The notes under the pieces: generated by a model
The model's input: only the letters and a program-made list of their open reading frames with translations
Told to the model about the DNA's origin: nothing
The model's database searches: none
Assembly (NCBI RefSeq): GCF_020497125.1
Contig: NC_059082.1
Location: 51,730,524-51,794,523, forward strand
Source: Mauremys mutica
Lineage: Eukaryota > Chordata > Testudines > Geoemydidae
Direction of reading: 5' to 3'
DNA length: 64,000 nucleotides
Translations under genes and position numbers: made by a program
Shown: piece after piece, positions 33,358 to 44,751 of the stretch
Layout of the letters: each line of letters begins with the position of its first letter
How positions within the stretch are numbered: the first letter of the stretch is position 1

Positions 33358-33570
33358 TGTTTATTATTTAGTATGTATTATGTAGTTGCACCTAAGAGCC
33401 CTAGTCGTGGACCAGGCTCTCCTAGCGCCGGGTGCTGTACATTATTTATTAGGTGTATTACAGTGGCATGTAGGAGCCCCCAACATGGCCCAGGACCCTG
33501 CTGTGCCGGGTGCTGCACAAACACAGAACAACCAGCAGGTCCCTGCCCCAAAGAGCTGACAGTCTAATCT
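33358..33570. repeat. Old interspersed repeat, two tandem partial copies
   Basis: TTGCACCTAAGAGCCCTAGT and CGCCGGGTGCTGTACATTAT are followed by a second, similar set: TGTAGGAGCCCCCAACATGG and TGCCGGGTGCTGCACAAACA. It ends with GAGCTGACAGTCTAATCTCA. This tail recurs near 9030, 12100, 23390, 55200 and 61990 and, in the opposite orientation, at 40450-40745. It may belong to an L3/CR1-type or other amniote repeat. Confidence 0.6.
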
Positions 33571-33574
33571 CAGC

Positions 33575-34975
33575 ATCCACCCTGAATTTCTCCTCCGCCT
33601 ATGCCTCTCTGTGCCCCGGACAATCCCCACCACCACCTCAAAGCAGCATCAGAGCCTGGGAAGAGCAAGAAACAGCCTTGCAAATACCCCAGCACAGTGG
33701 TGGTTCCCAAGGCTTGATTCCCTTCCTGTGGAATACCAGTACTTCCTGCTGATGTCATCCCCTAGGGGCAAATTGGCCCCCTGTTTGCCAATTGGACTTG
33801 GCCACTTCCTAGCCCCTTCTTGCTCCACAGAGCTCTAGAATGGCAGGGGCCATACAGTACTACAGCAATCACAGGCAGCCCAGCCACTTAGGTCAAAGTG
33901 GCCACTGAGCTTGGGCACCTGACTTGTGACCGCTTGGGGCCTGATTTCCCAGGGGCTGAGCACTTCCTGCCTCTCCCCTTGACTCTGATGGGAACTGCCA
34001 GGAGCTCAGCACTGACGGGAACCAGCCCCTGGTGTCCCAAGTCAGGCGCTCCCGAAAATGGAGGTCTCCAAGATCAGTGGCATTTTGGAAGATGGCCTTT
34101 CAGCCTTGCCTTGGGGGCTCTGGCTATCCAGTGCTCTCAAGGGCTCCCCTTTGCACTCCCCAACGAGAACTCCCACAGCCAGTTTGGGAAATGCAGAATG
34201 AGCAGGGCCAGTGCATGGGGGGAAAGCCTGGATGCCTCTGAAGCCAGAAGCTGAGCATCTGGGGCACTTTATCCCTGAGTACCCAGCACTTGGGAGCTTG
34301 GTACAGCCCCAGTGGGACTTACACTCCCTTCGGGGCCCTTCAGAAGAAAATGTTGTGGGAGAAGATGAGCAGAGACTCAGTTGTCTACAGCGCTTCTGGA
34401 CCTGCCCAAGAAGAGAACAGCTCAAGGGGAAGTGCAGTAGTGCACAACTCAAACCAAGGTGCACCCTGCTTCTGTCCCAGGGAATGGGGGAAGGCACACC
34501 AGGAAGATCTCACACATGTGTGCAGCCCTCTCTTGCTCAGGCATTCTGCAACACACACTTCTCATGCACTTAAACACATCCCTCTCACACTCACCTCCTC
34601 TGCTCTTGAATTTGTACACACCCGTGCACTCCTTGGCAGTCATACGCCTCTCTTGCACACCGGCCCGGGAGGACATGAGCTGCAGCATGTCTGTTTTCAT
34701 TTCACTATCTTCCCTTGGTGGAGGGTAGCAATGCGCTCTGGTCACAGTTTGTGCATGCTGGGCTTGTTGCTTCTTACTCGTAGCAGGAACAGCAGGAGCC
34801 GTATCAGCCCGCTCAGGAAGCTGGGGTCTCTGGGCTTGTTTTACTGCAGCGTTGGTTTCTTCTGCCCAAATGCTGTTAACTAAAGTGATTTCCAGAGTGA
34901 ATTCTGTGCAGTCAATGGGTATCCAGCTGCAGGACAGTCGTGGAGCATGAAACGCTTGGATTATCCTCAGCTGCT
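33575..34975. other. Non-coding stretch, nothing recognised
   Basis: Several overlapping open frames up to 197 codons run on both strands here. None has a domain, splice-linked partner or low-complexity explanation that would support a gene. Confidence 0.35.
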
Positions 34976-35100
34976 GTAGAATCATAGAATATCAGGGTTG
35001 GAAGGTACCTCAGGAGGTCATCTAGGAGATTCCACCACCTCCCTAGGTAACCCATTCCAGTGTTTCACCACCCTCCTAGTGAAAAAGTTGTTCCTAATAT

Positions 35101-36771
35101 TCAACCTAAACCTCTCCCACTGCAACTTGTTCTGTCATCTGCTACCACTGAGAACAGTCTAGATCCATCCTCTTTGGAACCCCCTTTCAGGTAGATGAAA
35201 GCAGCTATCAAATCCCCCCCCATTCTTCTCTTCCGCAGACTAAACAATCCCAGTTCCCTCAGCCTCTCCTCAAAAGTCATGTGCTCCAGCCCCCTAATCA
35301 TTTTTGTTGCCCTCCGCTGGACTCTTTCCAATTTTTCCACATCCTTCTTGTAGTGTGGGGCCCAAAACTGGACAGAGTACTCCAGATGAGGCCTTACCAA
35401 TGTCGAATAGAGGGGAATGATCACATCCCTCGATCTGCTTGCAATGCCCCTACTTATACAGCCCAAAATGCTGTTAGCCTTCTTGGCAACAAGGGCACAT
35501 TGTTGACTTATATCCAGCTTCTCGTCCACTGTAACCCCTAGGTCCTTTTCTGCAGAACTGCTGCCTAGCCACTCGGTCCCTAGTCTGTAACAGTGAATGG
35601 GATTCTTCCGTCCTAAGTGCAGGACTCTGCACTTGTCCTTGTTGAGCCTCATCAGGTTTTTTTTGGCCTAGTCCTCTAATTTGTCTAGGTCTCTCTGTAT
35701 CCTATCCCTACCCTCCAGCGTATCTACCACTCCTCCCAGTTTAGTGTCATCTGCAAACTTGCTGAGAGTGCAGTTCACGCCATCCTCCAGATCATTAATG
35801 AAAATATTGAACAATACCGGCCCCAGGACTGACCCTTGGGGCACTCCACTTGAAACCGGCTGCCCACTAGACATGGAGCCATTGATCACTACCTGCTGAG
35901 CCCGACAATCTAGCCAGCTTTCTATCCATCTTATAGTCCAATCATCCAGCCCATACTTCTTTAACTTGTTGGCAAGAATACTGTGGGAGACCGTATTAAA
36001 AGCTTTGCTAAAGTCAAGGAATAACACATCCACTGCTTTCCCCTCATCCACAGACCCAGTTATCTCCTCATAGAAGGCAATTAGGTTAGTCAGGCCTGAC
36101 TTGCCCTTGGTGAATCCATGCTGACTGTTCCTGATCACTTTCCTCTCCTCTAAGTGCTTCAGAATTGATTCCTTGAGGACCTGCTCCATGATTTTTCCAG
36201 GGACTGAGGTGAGGCTGACTGGCCTGTAGTTCCCCGGATCCTCCTTCTTCTCTTTTTCAAAGATGGGCACTACAGTAGCCTTTTTCCAGTCATCAGGAAC
36301 CTCCCCCATTAGCCATGAGTTTTCAAAGATAATGGCCAACGGCTCCGCAATCACATCCGCCAACTCCTTTAGCACCCTCGGATGCAGCGCATCCGGCCCC
36401 ATGGACTTGTGCTTGTCCAGTTTTTCTAAATAGTCCCGAACCACTTCTTTCTCCACAGAGGGCTGGTCACCTTCTCCCCATACTGTGCTGCCCAGTGCAG
36501 CATTCTGGGAGCTGACCTTGTTTGTGAAGACAGAGGCAAAAAAATCATTGAGTACATTAGCTTTTTCCACATCCTCTGTCACTAGATTGCCTCCCTCATT
36601 CAGTAAGGGGCCCACACTTTCCTTGACTTTCTTCTTGTTGCTAACGTACCTGAAGAAACCCTTCTTGTTACTCTTAACATCTCTTGCTAGCTGCAACTCC
36701 AAGTATGATTTGGCCTTCCTGATTTCACTCCTGCGTGCCTGAGCAATATTTTTATCCTCCTCCCTGGTCAT
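35101..36771 (-). pseudogene. CR1 reverse transcriptase, one internal stop
   Basis: The first part (36771 to 35668, 367 codons) keeps [34 protein letters not shown], the [17 protein letters not shown] motif, [20 protein letters not shown] and the catalytic [13 protein letters not shown] at 35668-35670 interrupts it. The same frame continues (35652 to 35101) with [17 protein letters not shown] and the thumb-like [20 protein letters not shown], ending at TGA-type stop 35101. The catalytic aspartates are present, so the copy died through this stop and through frameshifts upstream, near 36768-36790. Confidence 0.92.
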
Positions 36772-37710
36772 TTGTCCAATCTTCCACTTCTTGTAAGCTT
36801 CTTTTTTGCATTTAAGATCAGCAAGGATTTCACTGTTAAGCCAACCTGGTCACCTGCCATATTTACTATTCTTTCTACACATCGGGATGGTTTGTTCCTT
36901 TGCAACCTCAATAAGGATTCTTTAAAATACAGCCAGCTCTCCTGGACTCCTTTCCCCCTCATGTTATTTTCCCAGGGGATCCCGCCCATCAGCTTCCTGA
37001 GGGAGTCAAAGTCTGCTTTTCTGAAGTCCAGGGTCCGTATTCTGCTGCTCTCCTTTTTTCCCTGTGTCAGGATCCTGAACTCGACCATCTCATGCCTCCC
37101 AGGTTCCCATCCACTTTTGCTTCCCCTACTAACTCTTCTCTGTTTGTGAGCAGCAGGTCAAGAAGAGCTCTGCCCCTAGTTGGTTCCTCCAGCACTTGGA
37201 CCAGGAAATTGTCCCCTACACTTTCCGAAAACTTCTTGGGTTGTCTGTGCACCGCTGTATTGCTCTCCCAGCAGATATCAGGGTGACTGAAGTCTCCCAT
37301 GAGAACCAGGGCCTGCGATCTAGTAACTTCTGCTAGTTGCCGGAAGAAAGCCTCATTCACCTCATCCCCCTGGTCTGGTGGGCTATAGCATACTCCCACC
37401 ACGACATCACCCTTGTTGCTCACACTTCTAAACTTAATCCAGAGACTCTCAGGTTTTTCTGCAGTTTCATACCGGAGCTCTGAGCTGTCATATTGCTCTC
37501 TTACATACAATGCAACTCCCCCACCTTTTCTGCCCTGCCTGTCCTTCCTGAACAGTTTATAACCATCCATGACAGTACTCCAGTCATGTGAGTTATCTCA
37601 CCAAGTCTCTGTTATTCCAATCACATCATAGTTCCTTGACTGTACCAGGACTTCCAGTTCTCCCTGCTTGTTTCCTATGCTTCTTGCATTTGTGTATAGG
37701 CACTTAAGAT
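36768..37710 (-). pseudogene. CR1 endonuclease, frameshifted and interrupted
   Basis: Between 37570 and 37067 the minus strand reads [19 protein letters not shown] and [12 protein letters not shown], with the catalytic [13 protein letters not shown] segment of the APE-like endonuclease. Upstream of 37570 the expected N-terminal part (CLYTNARS ... TETW) is recognisable back to about 37710 but is broken by a stop after TETW. Downstream, 37088 to 36768 continues the linker with TLDFRKADFDSLRKLM in another frame, so a frameshift near 37080 separates them. The endonuclease cuts target DNA to prime reverse transcription. Confidence 0.85.
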
Positions 37711-37842
37711 AACTCGCCGATTGTCCCCCTTTCTCGGTCCGAGACAGGAGTCCTCCCCTGTTGTGCTCTCCTGCTCATGTTTCCTCCCGGTATCCCATTT
37801 CCCCACTTACCTCAGGGCTTTGGTCTTCTTCCCCCGGTGAAC

Positions 37843-38142
37843 CTAGTTTAAAGCCCTCCTCACTAGGTTAGCCAGCCTGCTTGCAAAGATGCTCTTCCCT
37901 CTCTTCGTTAGGTGGAGCCCATCTCTGCCTAGCACTTCTCCTTCTTGGAACACCATCCCATGGTCGAAGAATCCAAAGCCTTCTCTCCGACACCACCTGC
38001 GTAGCCATTCGTTGACTTCCATAATTCGACAATCCCTACCCAGGCCTTTTCCCTGCACGGAGGGTTCCCTGTACAACCCTCTCCGCAAACCACCCCGTAC
38101 CTGCTGCTCGGGCCAGGCAGTACCTCCCTCCTCAGTCCTCAT
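37843..38142 (-). pseudogene. CR1 ORF1 C-terminal SGNH-esterase fragment
   Basis: The 99-codon frame ends with LGRDGLHLTKRGKSIFASRL, which contains the Asp-x-x-His catalytic block (DGLH) of SGNH/GDSL hydrolases. CR1 ORF1 proteins are known to carry such an esterase domain. The upstream blocks with the catalytic Ser are missing because the element is cut off near 38150. Its role in retrotransposition is unsettled. Confidence 0.75.
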
Positions 38143-38154
38143 TTAACCTTTGGA

Positions 38155-38570
38155 GACCACCAAGAAGGGGGCATCAGTGGCGTTTTTGTGATATGGGAGG
38201 AAGTGGCGGAGACCCCTCCTCAACCATTTCACAGGATAAGCACAGATCTGGGCTTGATTTGAACCAGTAACCCAATAGTGAAAAATTCTGCAGCCCATTA
38301 TCAAATCCCTAAGCCAGCCAGCAAACTGAGAAAGCAGCTTTGTCACATTGTATACAGATGGGCCATAAGCTGGCCTTGCAGTGGCTGATTGTTGTCTCCT
38401 GTAGCAGGAGCAGCACAGTGTGTGTGGAGGGGGAAGGTCTGGTGGAGGGGGCACAGACTATTTTCCTTTATAGGAAGCACACCATAGCATCCAAAGTCTG
38501 CAGCACATCAACCCTAGTCCTTGCTACACTCAAGCTGGTGAGAGAATTATTGTAGATGATTTGAGTATTT
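38155..38570. other. Non-coding stretch, nothing recognised
   Basis: It lies between the CR1 end and a MIR-like SINE. No frame or repeat end is recognised. Confidence 0.35.
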
Positions 38571-38574
38571 AATG

Positions 38575-38800
38575 CTGTGAGGCAGGATGGCCTAGTGGTG
38601 TGAGCACAGGCCTGGAAGCTGGGCAATCTGGTTCTCTGTCTCACCCTTGCTGTATGAATCAAGGCAGTTTACATCACTGCTCTGTGCCTCGGTTTCCCCA
38701 TGTGCAGAAGGGGGATAAAAAATCCTGTCCTGCTTCGGAGGGGTGATGTGAGGCTTAATTAGTGTCTCTTTGTCTGGTGCTATGAGATCATAGGCAGTAC
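38575..38800 (+). repeat. MIR-like SINE
   Basis: GAGGCAGGATGGCCTAGTGG (tRNA-like head), CTGTGCCTCGGTTTCCCCAT and GGGTGATGTGAGGCTTAATT are visible. The copy is almost complete. Confidence 0.75.
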
Positions 38801-38804
38801 CAGC

Positions 38805-40440
38805 TGTCCTAGGGGAAGGGATTAGGATTGTGTTGGAGGCAGTTCTCTACATAATCAGGTCCTATCTTTCTGTGAATGAAAACCCGTTGGCACAGCATGG
38901 GGGTTTTGCTCTTTAAAACTCCACGCACCAGCTGGCCTTCATCGTGCATTTGCTGCTGCGCAAAGGCTCCCCGTTTATAACCCAGGATCTCCTAGATTTC
39001 AGATCCTGGCAAGCACCAACTGCATCTGCCTGAATCCTGCCTAAACCAGCCCCCCCTCAGAAATTGTCTGTGAGTGTGAATAGGGGGGAGAGAGTGGGCA
39101 GCTTGGGCCTCCGTGCCCTGACTTGCTTTCAGAACAGAAATGTCGCTAGTTTCATGGGGATAAGTAACAGCATCTTGTTTTTTGCTGTGTGCTGCTGGCA
39201 TCTGGATCCTCTCTGCCGGGGTGAGGGTAATGTGGTGTTATGGGAAGACTAAAGAATTGGCAATGACAGCTAACCCAAATGACAAGCAGCAGAGCTGTAA
39301 CTTTCTCCTGGTGCCTAGATCCTTTGGTATGTGGGCCCCTTAGAAATCCACCTTGCTAGCCTGCCCTCCCCAGCACCGGGCGTCTCCCCCCCCCGCCGCC
39401 CTTCGCCCCAACAGAGATTGTATAGCAAATGCTAGAATGATACTTAGCTCTTCTTCCACACCCAGATCTCCTAGTGCTCAGGATGTACAATTCCCCCTTC
39501 GACAGCCGGGGAAGTGAGGTGAGGAGACGTGCTCACAGTCACGCAGCAAGGCCGTGGCAGTGAGGAACACAGCTCAGGCCCCTTCAGCCCCACTCCAGCG
39601 AGCTTTCCCCTGGATCAGGGTGTCAGAGCCTGAGCCCGTACAGCTACACAGTTCTTTCTAGTGCCACTGCACAGGCCTGAAAACCCAGGCTCTGAAACTC
39701 TCTGTTGTAGGCTGCTCCTTGCTTTACAGCCATACCCTGTTTGGGGGGAGAACTGAGATGGCGAGGGGTCAAAGTTGCTGCCCAAGGTCACACAGGGAGC
39801 CCATGGCAGAGCAGGGAATTGAACCGCAATCTCCTGAGACCCAGTACTAGACCTTAGCCACAAGAGCATCCATCCTGCTGGACAAGACCATGGGTGTGGG
39901 CATGCACCACTGCCCCCTGCTAGATGGACTCATACCTGCTCCGACAGCTGTTCTCTGTACCCTTAGTAAAGCTGCTCCTCTAGTGCTTACACCAAATGCC
40001 TTTCCAGACAGCCTCATTGTGGTATCCCAACATTCATTGTTTAGTAAGCAGCCATCTCTTCCTCCCTGCTCTCTGTCCCACCTCAGCACAATGAGGGTGA
40101 CTTCAACCAAATTCTGCAGTAGAGCATTGTGGGTGATGCTATGGAAATCCCCAGCTAGCTGAGACATTGCCACTGGTTGGGATCCTGCTCTCCCCGACCC
40201 TCTGAGTTCCCCACTGTCTATAGCGTGGCTCGCAGACAGCCCCAGGGAGGGGGAGATGTGTGCAGACCCCAGGAGAAAGCCCTGTCACAGGGCGCTTGCA
40301 ACGTAGTCCACACTTCCAAACACCACCAGGGAGGAGCTGACAGACTGAAAAGCTGAGGGGAGAGGGAAAGGGGTGTAACACGCAGGCCGAGTGATCCCGG
40401 GACATGGCGACTCACTTACAAGGGGTTGGGAGCTCTATAA
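38805..40440. other. Non-coding stretch with two minus-strand MIR-like pieces
   Basis: Near 39515-39590 TGAGGAGACGTGCTCACAGT and CACGCAGCAAGGCCGTGGCA match the reverse MIR core, as do CCAAGGTCACACAGGGAGCC and ATTGAACCGCAATCTCCTGA near 39782-39840. No gene is recognised. Confidence 0.45.
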
Positions 40441-40454
40441 AGTTCAAACACACT

Positions 40455-40750
40455 GAGCTCTTTGGGAGCAGGGACCACTGCTTTTTTCTGTGTTTGTACA
40501 GCACCCTAGCACAATGGAGCCAAGGCTCCTTGGTGCTACCGTAATACCTCTAATAAATCATGTAAAGCACCCAGCACAATGGGACCAGGGCTCCTCGGTG
40601 CTGCCGTCACACCCCTAATAAATAACAAAAAGTGCCTAGGACAATGGGGCCTGATCCATAACTGGGGCTCCTCGGTGCTACTGTAATACCCCTAACAAAT
40701 AATGGACAGCACCTAGCACAACAGGGTCCTGGGCACTACCACAATACACA
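40455..40750 (+). repeat. Repeat tail amplified into four tandem units
   Basis: After CTCTTTGGGAGCAGGGACCA and TGTGTTTGTACAGCACCCTA, four units of about 65 to 76 bp follow, starting near 40499, 40566, 40631 and 40707. Each has the plan AGCACCTAGCACAAT-GGGG-GCTCCTCGGTGCTAC-GTAATACCCCTAATAAAT. The unit is the 3' part of the repeat also seen, inverted, at 33358-33570. Confidence 0.75.
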
Positions 40751-40754
40751 TCAT

Positions 40755-41459
40755 ATTACACGCTTCAGCCCTCCTGTGCCCCCCACCCACCAGGAATTCC
40801 CTGCATCAGTCCTGGAGTCCTGACTCCTCTCCCCATGCTTGACCTTCCCCTCTGTGGAGGTGAGCGGTTGACTCATGAGGTGGACAAGTGCATTGGATAT
40901 TGGCTACAGCTATGGCAGGCCTTGTGGGAGGAAGGGGGCCATTGGGGGGATTTAGAGAAGCCGGCCAGCCTCGATGCAGGGGGTGCTCCATGTATAGGAG
41001 GTGGCCTGGAAGGAAGCACGGCCACAGGGGACGCAGACTAAGAGGGGAATGGGGCACCATGGACAGAGCTAACGAGATGGCGCCTGGGCAGATGAGCAGG
41101 GAGGGCAGAGATCTGACGCTCTGGAGCTGGTGATGGAGAAGGGGGAGCCAGCAAAGGGAATAGAGGGGTGAGAGTGATGGCAAAGATCAGTGATGCCACG
41201 GAGGGAGTGGGTGGGAATTTAGACAGGAGGGGCTGTTTCTGCACAACGTGGATGGGGAATTATCCAGCACAGTGGGTCTCTGTGCCCCTGCAGCCCTCCC
41301 CAGACCCCAAAGGACTCCCCTAGTGGTTCATGAGGCTCCGTGGGCAAGGCTCCCCACACGTGACAGCAAGTGCTTGGCTGAGGGCCAGGCAGTGTGCATG
41401 GCAGGCCCCCAGGCGTAGCAGCATATGGCGATGCCCCTGACCACTTCTCTGCCTTGCAG
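40755..41459. other. SBK1 upstream intron, 3' part
   Basis: The exon carrying the start codon begins after the acceptor TGCCTTGCAG ending at 41459, so this stretch is the end of an intron whose 5' exon is not located. The polypyrimidine tract is CCACTTCTCTGCCTTGCAG. No further exon is recognised here. Confidence 0.6.
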
Positions 41460-41466
41460 TGCGACG

Positions 41467-41662
41467 ATGAGTGCTGGCTCGATCGAGCAGGAGCCGTCGC
41501 GCAAGCTGGCCTGCTGCGGAGTGCCCCTGATCACCGAGGACATGCAATCGCTGGCCATCCGCACCCTCTCCGGCACCGACATCAACAAGCACTATGATCT
41601 CATCCGCGAACTCGGCAAGGGCACCTACGGCAAGGTGGACCTGGTGTCCCACAAAAGCACAG
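41467..41662 (+). CDS. SBK1: SBK1 coding exon 1 (start codon and glycine-rich loop)
   Basis: This exon encodes residues 1 to 65 and the first base of codon 66 of SH3-domain-binding kinase 1, a serine/threonine kinase of the SBK family known mainly from brain. Translation starts at ATG 41467 ([10 protein letters not shown]); the exon begins at 41460 after the acceptor AG 41458-41459. An upstream in-frame ATG at 41425 lies in the intron and is excluded. The kinase domain opens near residue 43, with the nucleotide-binding loop GKGTYGKV at 50-57. The donor is AG/GTGAGG at 41662/41663, phase 1. The intron of 1425 bp ends at 43087. The whole protein is 395 residues, somewhat shorter than the human protein (about 424, from memory), with intact motifs throughout. 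The name rests on near-identity of the kinase core and the C-terminus. Confidence 0.95.
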
Positions 41663-43087
41663 GTGAGGCCAGCTCGGCTCCTAGCGGCCAGGCCTGGGCA
41701 TTTGGGCAGGCAGGGCTTGTTGGCAACTCAGCGAGCCATGGGCTGGGAGCAGCTGGATGGGGAGGGGAGAGACAGCTGGGGTGGAGGAACCGAGCAGCCA
41801 TCTGAGGTTCAGCCCAGACCTGTTAGCAGGTCAGGGAGCACTAAGATTCTTGTCCCTCTTGTTTGGCTTGGTGCCTATCTGCTGCAGGCTGACTGATGCC
41901 CACCGGGAGTGGCTCACCTCGGGGTATTTCCAGCCACGCCAGCTGTAGGAAGTGTCAGGCTGCTGTACCCCGGCTTGGGTTCAGCTCATGGGGGAGTCAG
42001 GAGTTGCTCAGACAGGGACCCCTGAAGCAGGCTGGATCTTGGCTTGTTATCACCACATCCCCAGTCTAAGTCAAAGGGTTTTGCTTGCAGAAACTACACT
42101 GGCATGAGGGGTGCACTCCCCAACCCACAGTCGGGGCATCCAGCTACTGGGAGAGTAGCAGGTATGGCCTGTTGCTTGCCTCTTACCAGGGCCTGTGGCC
42201 ACAGGGATCCACTCTGTGTGCCATTCCACTGGCTATTCTCTGGCACGCCCACAGTCCTCTGCCCCCGGTGAACTGACAGGATAGGTGTGGAGGTCTCCAT
42301 GGTGTGCTGAGGCTGTGGCGGTCCCTTCTGTACAGCTCCCGATGGACCAGGCTTGCTGCTTTGAGGCTGTTCTGTAGTTCTGGGGGGGCAAAGCCCTTTG
42401 GGGAGGATGCCAGATGCTCCTGTTAGTGTCCCTGCCCAGCTTCTGGCCCCAGCAGAACTGGTCAGGAATTTTTCAATGAAATGTTTTTCATCCAAATGGA
42501 TACGTTTCCTGGGAAAGGGGCGTCGTCGATGAACTTCTCCACTCAAAACGTTTTTGAAAAAAAGAGTTTAAAATTTGACATGAAAAATTCCACTTTTCTG
42601 GTTCAAAATGACTTTTTGTTTAGAAATTTAAGCTAATGAGAGTTAAACAAATATTGAAAAAATTGAGAAAATGGAAATGAAACAATTCCACTGACCTGAA
42701 TCAATTTTTCTCCAGATTTTCAGTTTGCACATTTTTTTGAAATTTCAACTCTTTGTTCTGATTTGGGATGGGAATATTTTTTAAAATCTTGAAAATGCTC
42801 AAGGGACAGGAAAATCTCAATCCTTGTGCTCAAAGGCCAATGTCTCCCGCACATGCCTCTCCAGAGGTCTAGTGGATGTGGGCCTGGCCCTGACAAGAGC
42901 CATGTAGAGCTGGGTTGGTACGGAGAGCAGCACCTGCTGGGACCACACTGCTAGGATGGGTGGTGCCTGAGCCAGGGGCCATGACTTTGGGAGCTCTTGG
43001 GGGAGCGTTGTGTCCGCCACAACCTCCCCACTGGTCTGGGAGGAGTCCTATGTTGCTGAGCCTTCTCCTGAGCCTTTTGCCCTATAG
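41663..43087 (+). other. SBK1 intron (1425 bp) containing a T-rich repeat
   Basis: Canonical ends: GTGAGG at the left and CCTATAG at the right. A T-rich dispersed repeat fills 42450-42825. No other exon is recognised. Confidence 0.9.
42450..42825. repeat. T-rich dispersed repeat, copy 4
   Basis: GAACTGGTCAGGAATTTTTC followed by AATGAAATGTTTTTCATCC and later GAAATTTCAACTCTTTGTTC show the same vocabulary as the copies at 9751, 18365 and 21420. It lies inside the first SBK1 coding intron and is probably neutral. Confidence 0.5.
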
Positions 43088-43290
43088 GCACCAAAATGGC
43101 GTTGAAGTTCGTGAACAAGAGCAAGACGAAGCTGAAGAACTTCTTGCGGGAGTTCAGCATCACCAACACGCTCTCCTCCAGCCCCTTCATCATCAAGGTC
43201 TTCGACGTGGTCTTTGAGACTGAGGATTGCTACGTCTTCGCTCAGGAGTACGCGCCTGGCGGGGACCTCTTTGACATCATCCCTCCACAG
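43088..43290 (+). CDS. SBK1: SBK1 coding exon 2 (ATP-binding lysine, C-helix)
   Basis: The exon completes codon 66 (G|GC, Gly) and encodes residues 67 to 133. It contains the VAIK-type lysine (K72 in [10 protein letters not shown]) that anchors ATP phosphates and the C-helix glutamate (E87 in FLREFSI) that pairs with it. The hinge region [13 protein letters not shown] lies at about 116-128. The acceptor is TATAG at 43083-43087 and the donor CAG/GTACCG at 43290/43291. The following intron is phase 0, so the exon is 203 bp and keeps the frame exactly. The residues are highly conserved in SBK1 of other vertebrates, as recalled, which makes this a functional exon with little doubt. Confidence 0.95.
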
Positions 43291-44751
43291 GTACCGGCTA
43301 GGAAGCTGCCCCAGCTCCCCTGCACAATAAACCCCTTTCCTACACGAGAAGACCTTCTTCCCTATTGACCCCCGTCCCACTTCTGCTACTCTGAGACCTA
43401 AAGGCAGACTCTGTCCTCCAGCTGTGATCTCGTGTGCTAAGCAAGGGTGCTGACTGGAGTCAGCATACGAGGCTCAGGCCTGGCAGGTGCCTGAGTGTGA
43501 TACCTCCACAGGAAAGCCCTGACATTCCTGTATGAGAGCGCCTGGGTCTGACTCTCCTCTTGCTAGCACCTTGTGGGTTCCTGTACACCTGGGCAAGGTG
43601 AGAGTGAGTGGAGAGCTCTGACTTGGTAGCATCTCGGGTGTTAGTGGCTCCCGCATATACAGGGTGTTCAGTAGGTGGTGCTCTTCCCCCCGACTCTGCA
43701 ATCAGACCTCACCCCGGGGGACAGCATGCCTTCAGATGAGACAATTGTGTCCTGTTAATGAGCCTGTAGCAATTTTTACAAGAGCAGGGCTGTTAAATAC
43801 TAACTGGGGTCACTACAACCTTCCTGCTTATGTTTGCCATGCAGTTGCAACTGGGTGCATTATGCATCACTTCCTGTCCTAAACCTTTGCCTAGTGATGC
43901 TGTGCGCTGTTACTCTGCTGGCATGTCCCACCCCAGAGGGGGCTGCATTTCAGTGGTGGGTGAAGTGATTCTTGTCTCCACCATTTGCAAAGTGCTTTGG
44001 GATCCTGAAAGATGCTAGATGAAAATAAGAAATTAATGACTATGATTCATTATCCTTACAAAAGCGGGGGGGGGGGTTCAACAGTGACCAGGGGTTCATA
44101 GCCGTCTCCTGGGGCGAGCTAGCCCAAAGGGACACATAGTGCTGCTTGCTCTGATCATAAAACATTTCCCCTCTCTGCACTGAATGAACAAGGCGAGGGG
44201 GGAGAGGAGGAATAAGCAGACAGAACTGAGAGAGAACCAAGGAGAAAGGATGACCAAAGAGGAGAAAGAGATCTCCCCAAATATAATTAGACATAATTGA
44301 ATTGGAAGTGTAATGAAATCGTAATGTAAAGCGGATAAAGGAAAATGTGATTATACAGCTTCAGCGGGTGCTGTAGCAAAGACAAGAGACAGGGTGTATG
44401 TGTGTCTGGGGGGGTGAGTCCTTGAAATGCCCTCTCCTTTGTGACAAAGGAAATTCTAGCTCCTGTGTGCCCCTCACCAGTTTGATCTTTGGGAGGCTGG
44501 CGTTGGTGTCTGCCATTGGCCCAGGATTCAGACTAGCCTGGGCTCTGGCTAAGATCTCCCCTGTGGGATGGGTTTGGTACTGGTTCCACCAGGCCTGCTC
44601 TGGTCTCCAAGGTGGTTGTGAGGGGTAAAGACCTTGCCCCCTGGAAAAGAAGGGGAACTGTATCCCCAGCCCTGCTGAACTCAACAGCCCTGCCCAGTGG
44701 CTGGCAGTTCTCACCCAGCCGCCTGATCGCCCCCTCAAACCCTTGGTGTGT

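Larger units (their letters stand above)
34977..38150 (-). mobile_element. CR1 LINE, nearly 3.2 kb, degenerate
   Basis: On the minus strand the order is ORF1 esterase fragment (38142 to 37843), endonuclease (about 37710 to 37067), reverse transcriptase (36771 down to 35101) and a short 3' UTR. It ends in the CR1 terminal GATATTCTATGATTCTA at 34977. CR1 elements copy themselves by target-primed reverse transcription and usually lose their 5' ends; this one keeps far more than most. In-frame stops and frameshifts, noted on the separate pieces, make it inactive. It is the youngest-looking LINE in the window. Confidence 0.92.

Noticed and set aside
34290..34985. 197- and 178-codon open frames on opposite strands
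   Set aside because: They overlap each other, have no domain and show no splice structure.
41425..41466. Upstream in-frame ATG before the SBK1 start
   Set aside because: It lies on the intronic side of a good splice acceptor (AG 41458-41459); the conserved protein starts at 41467.
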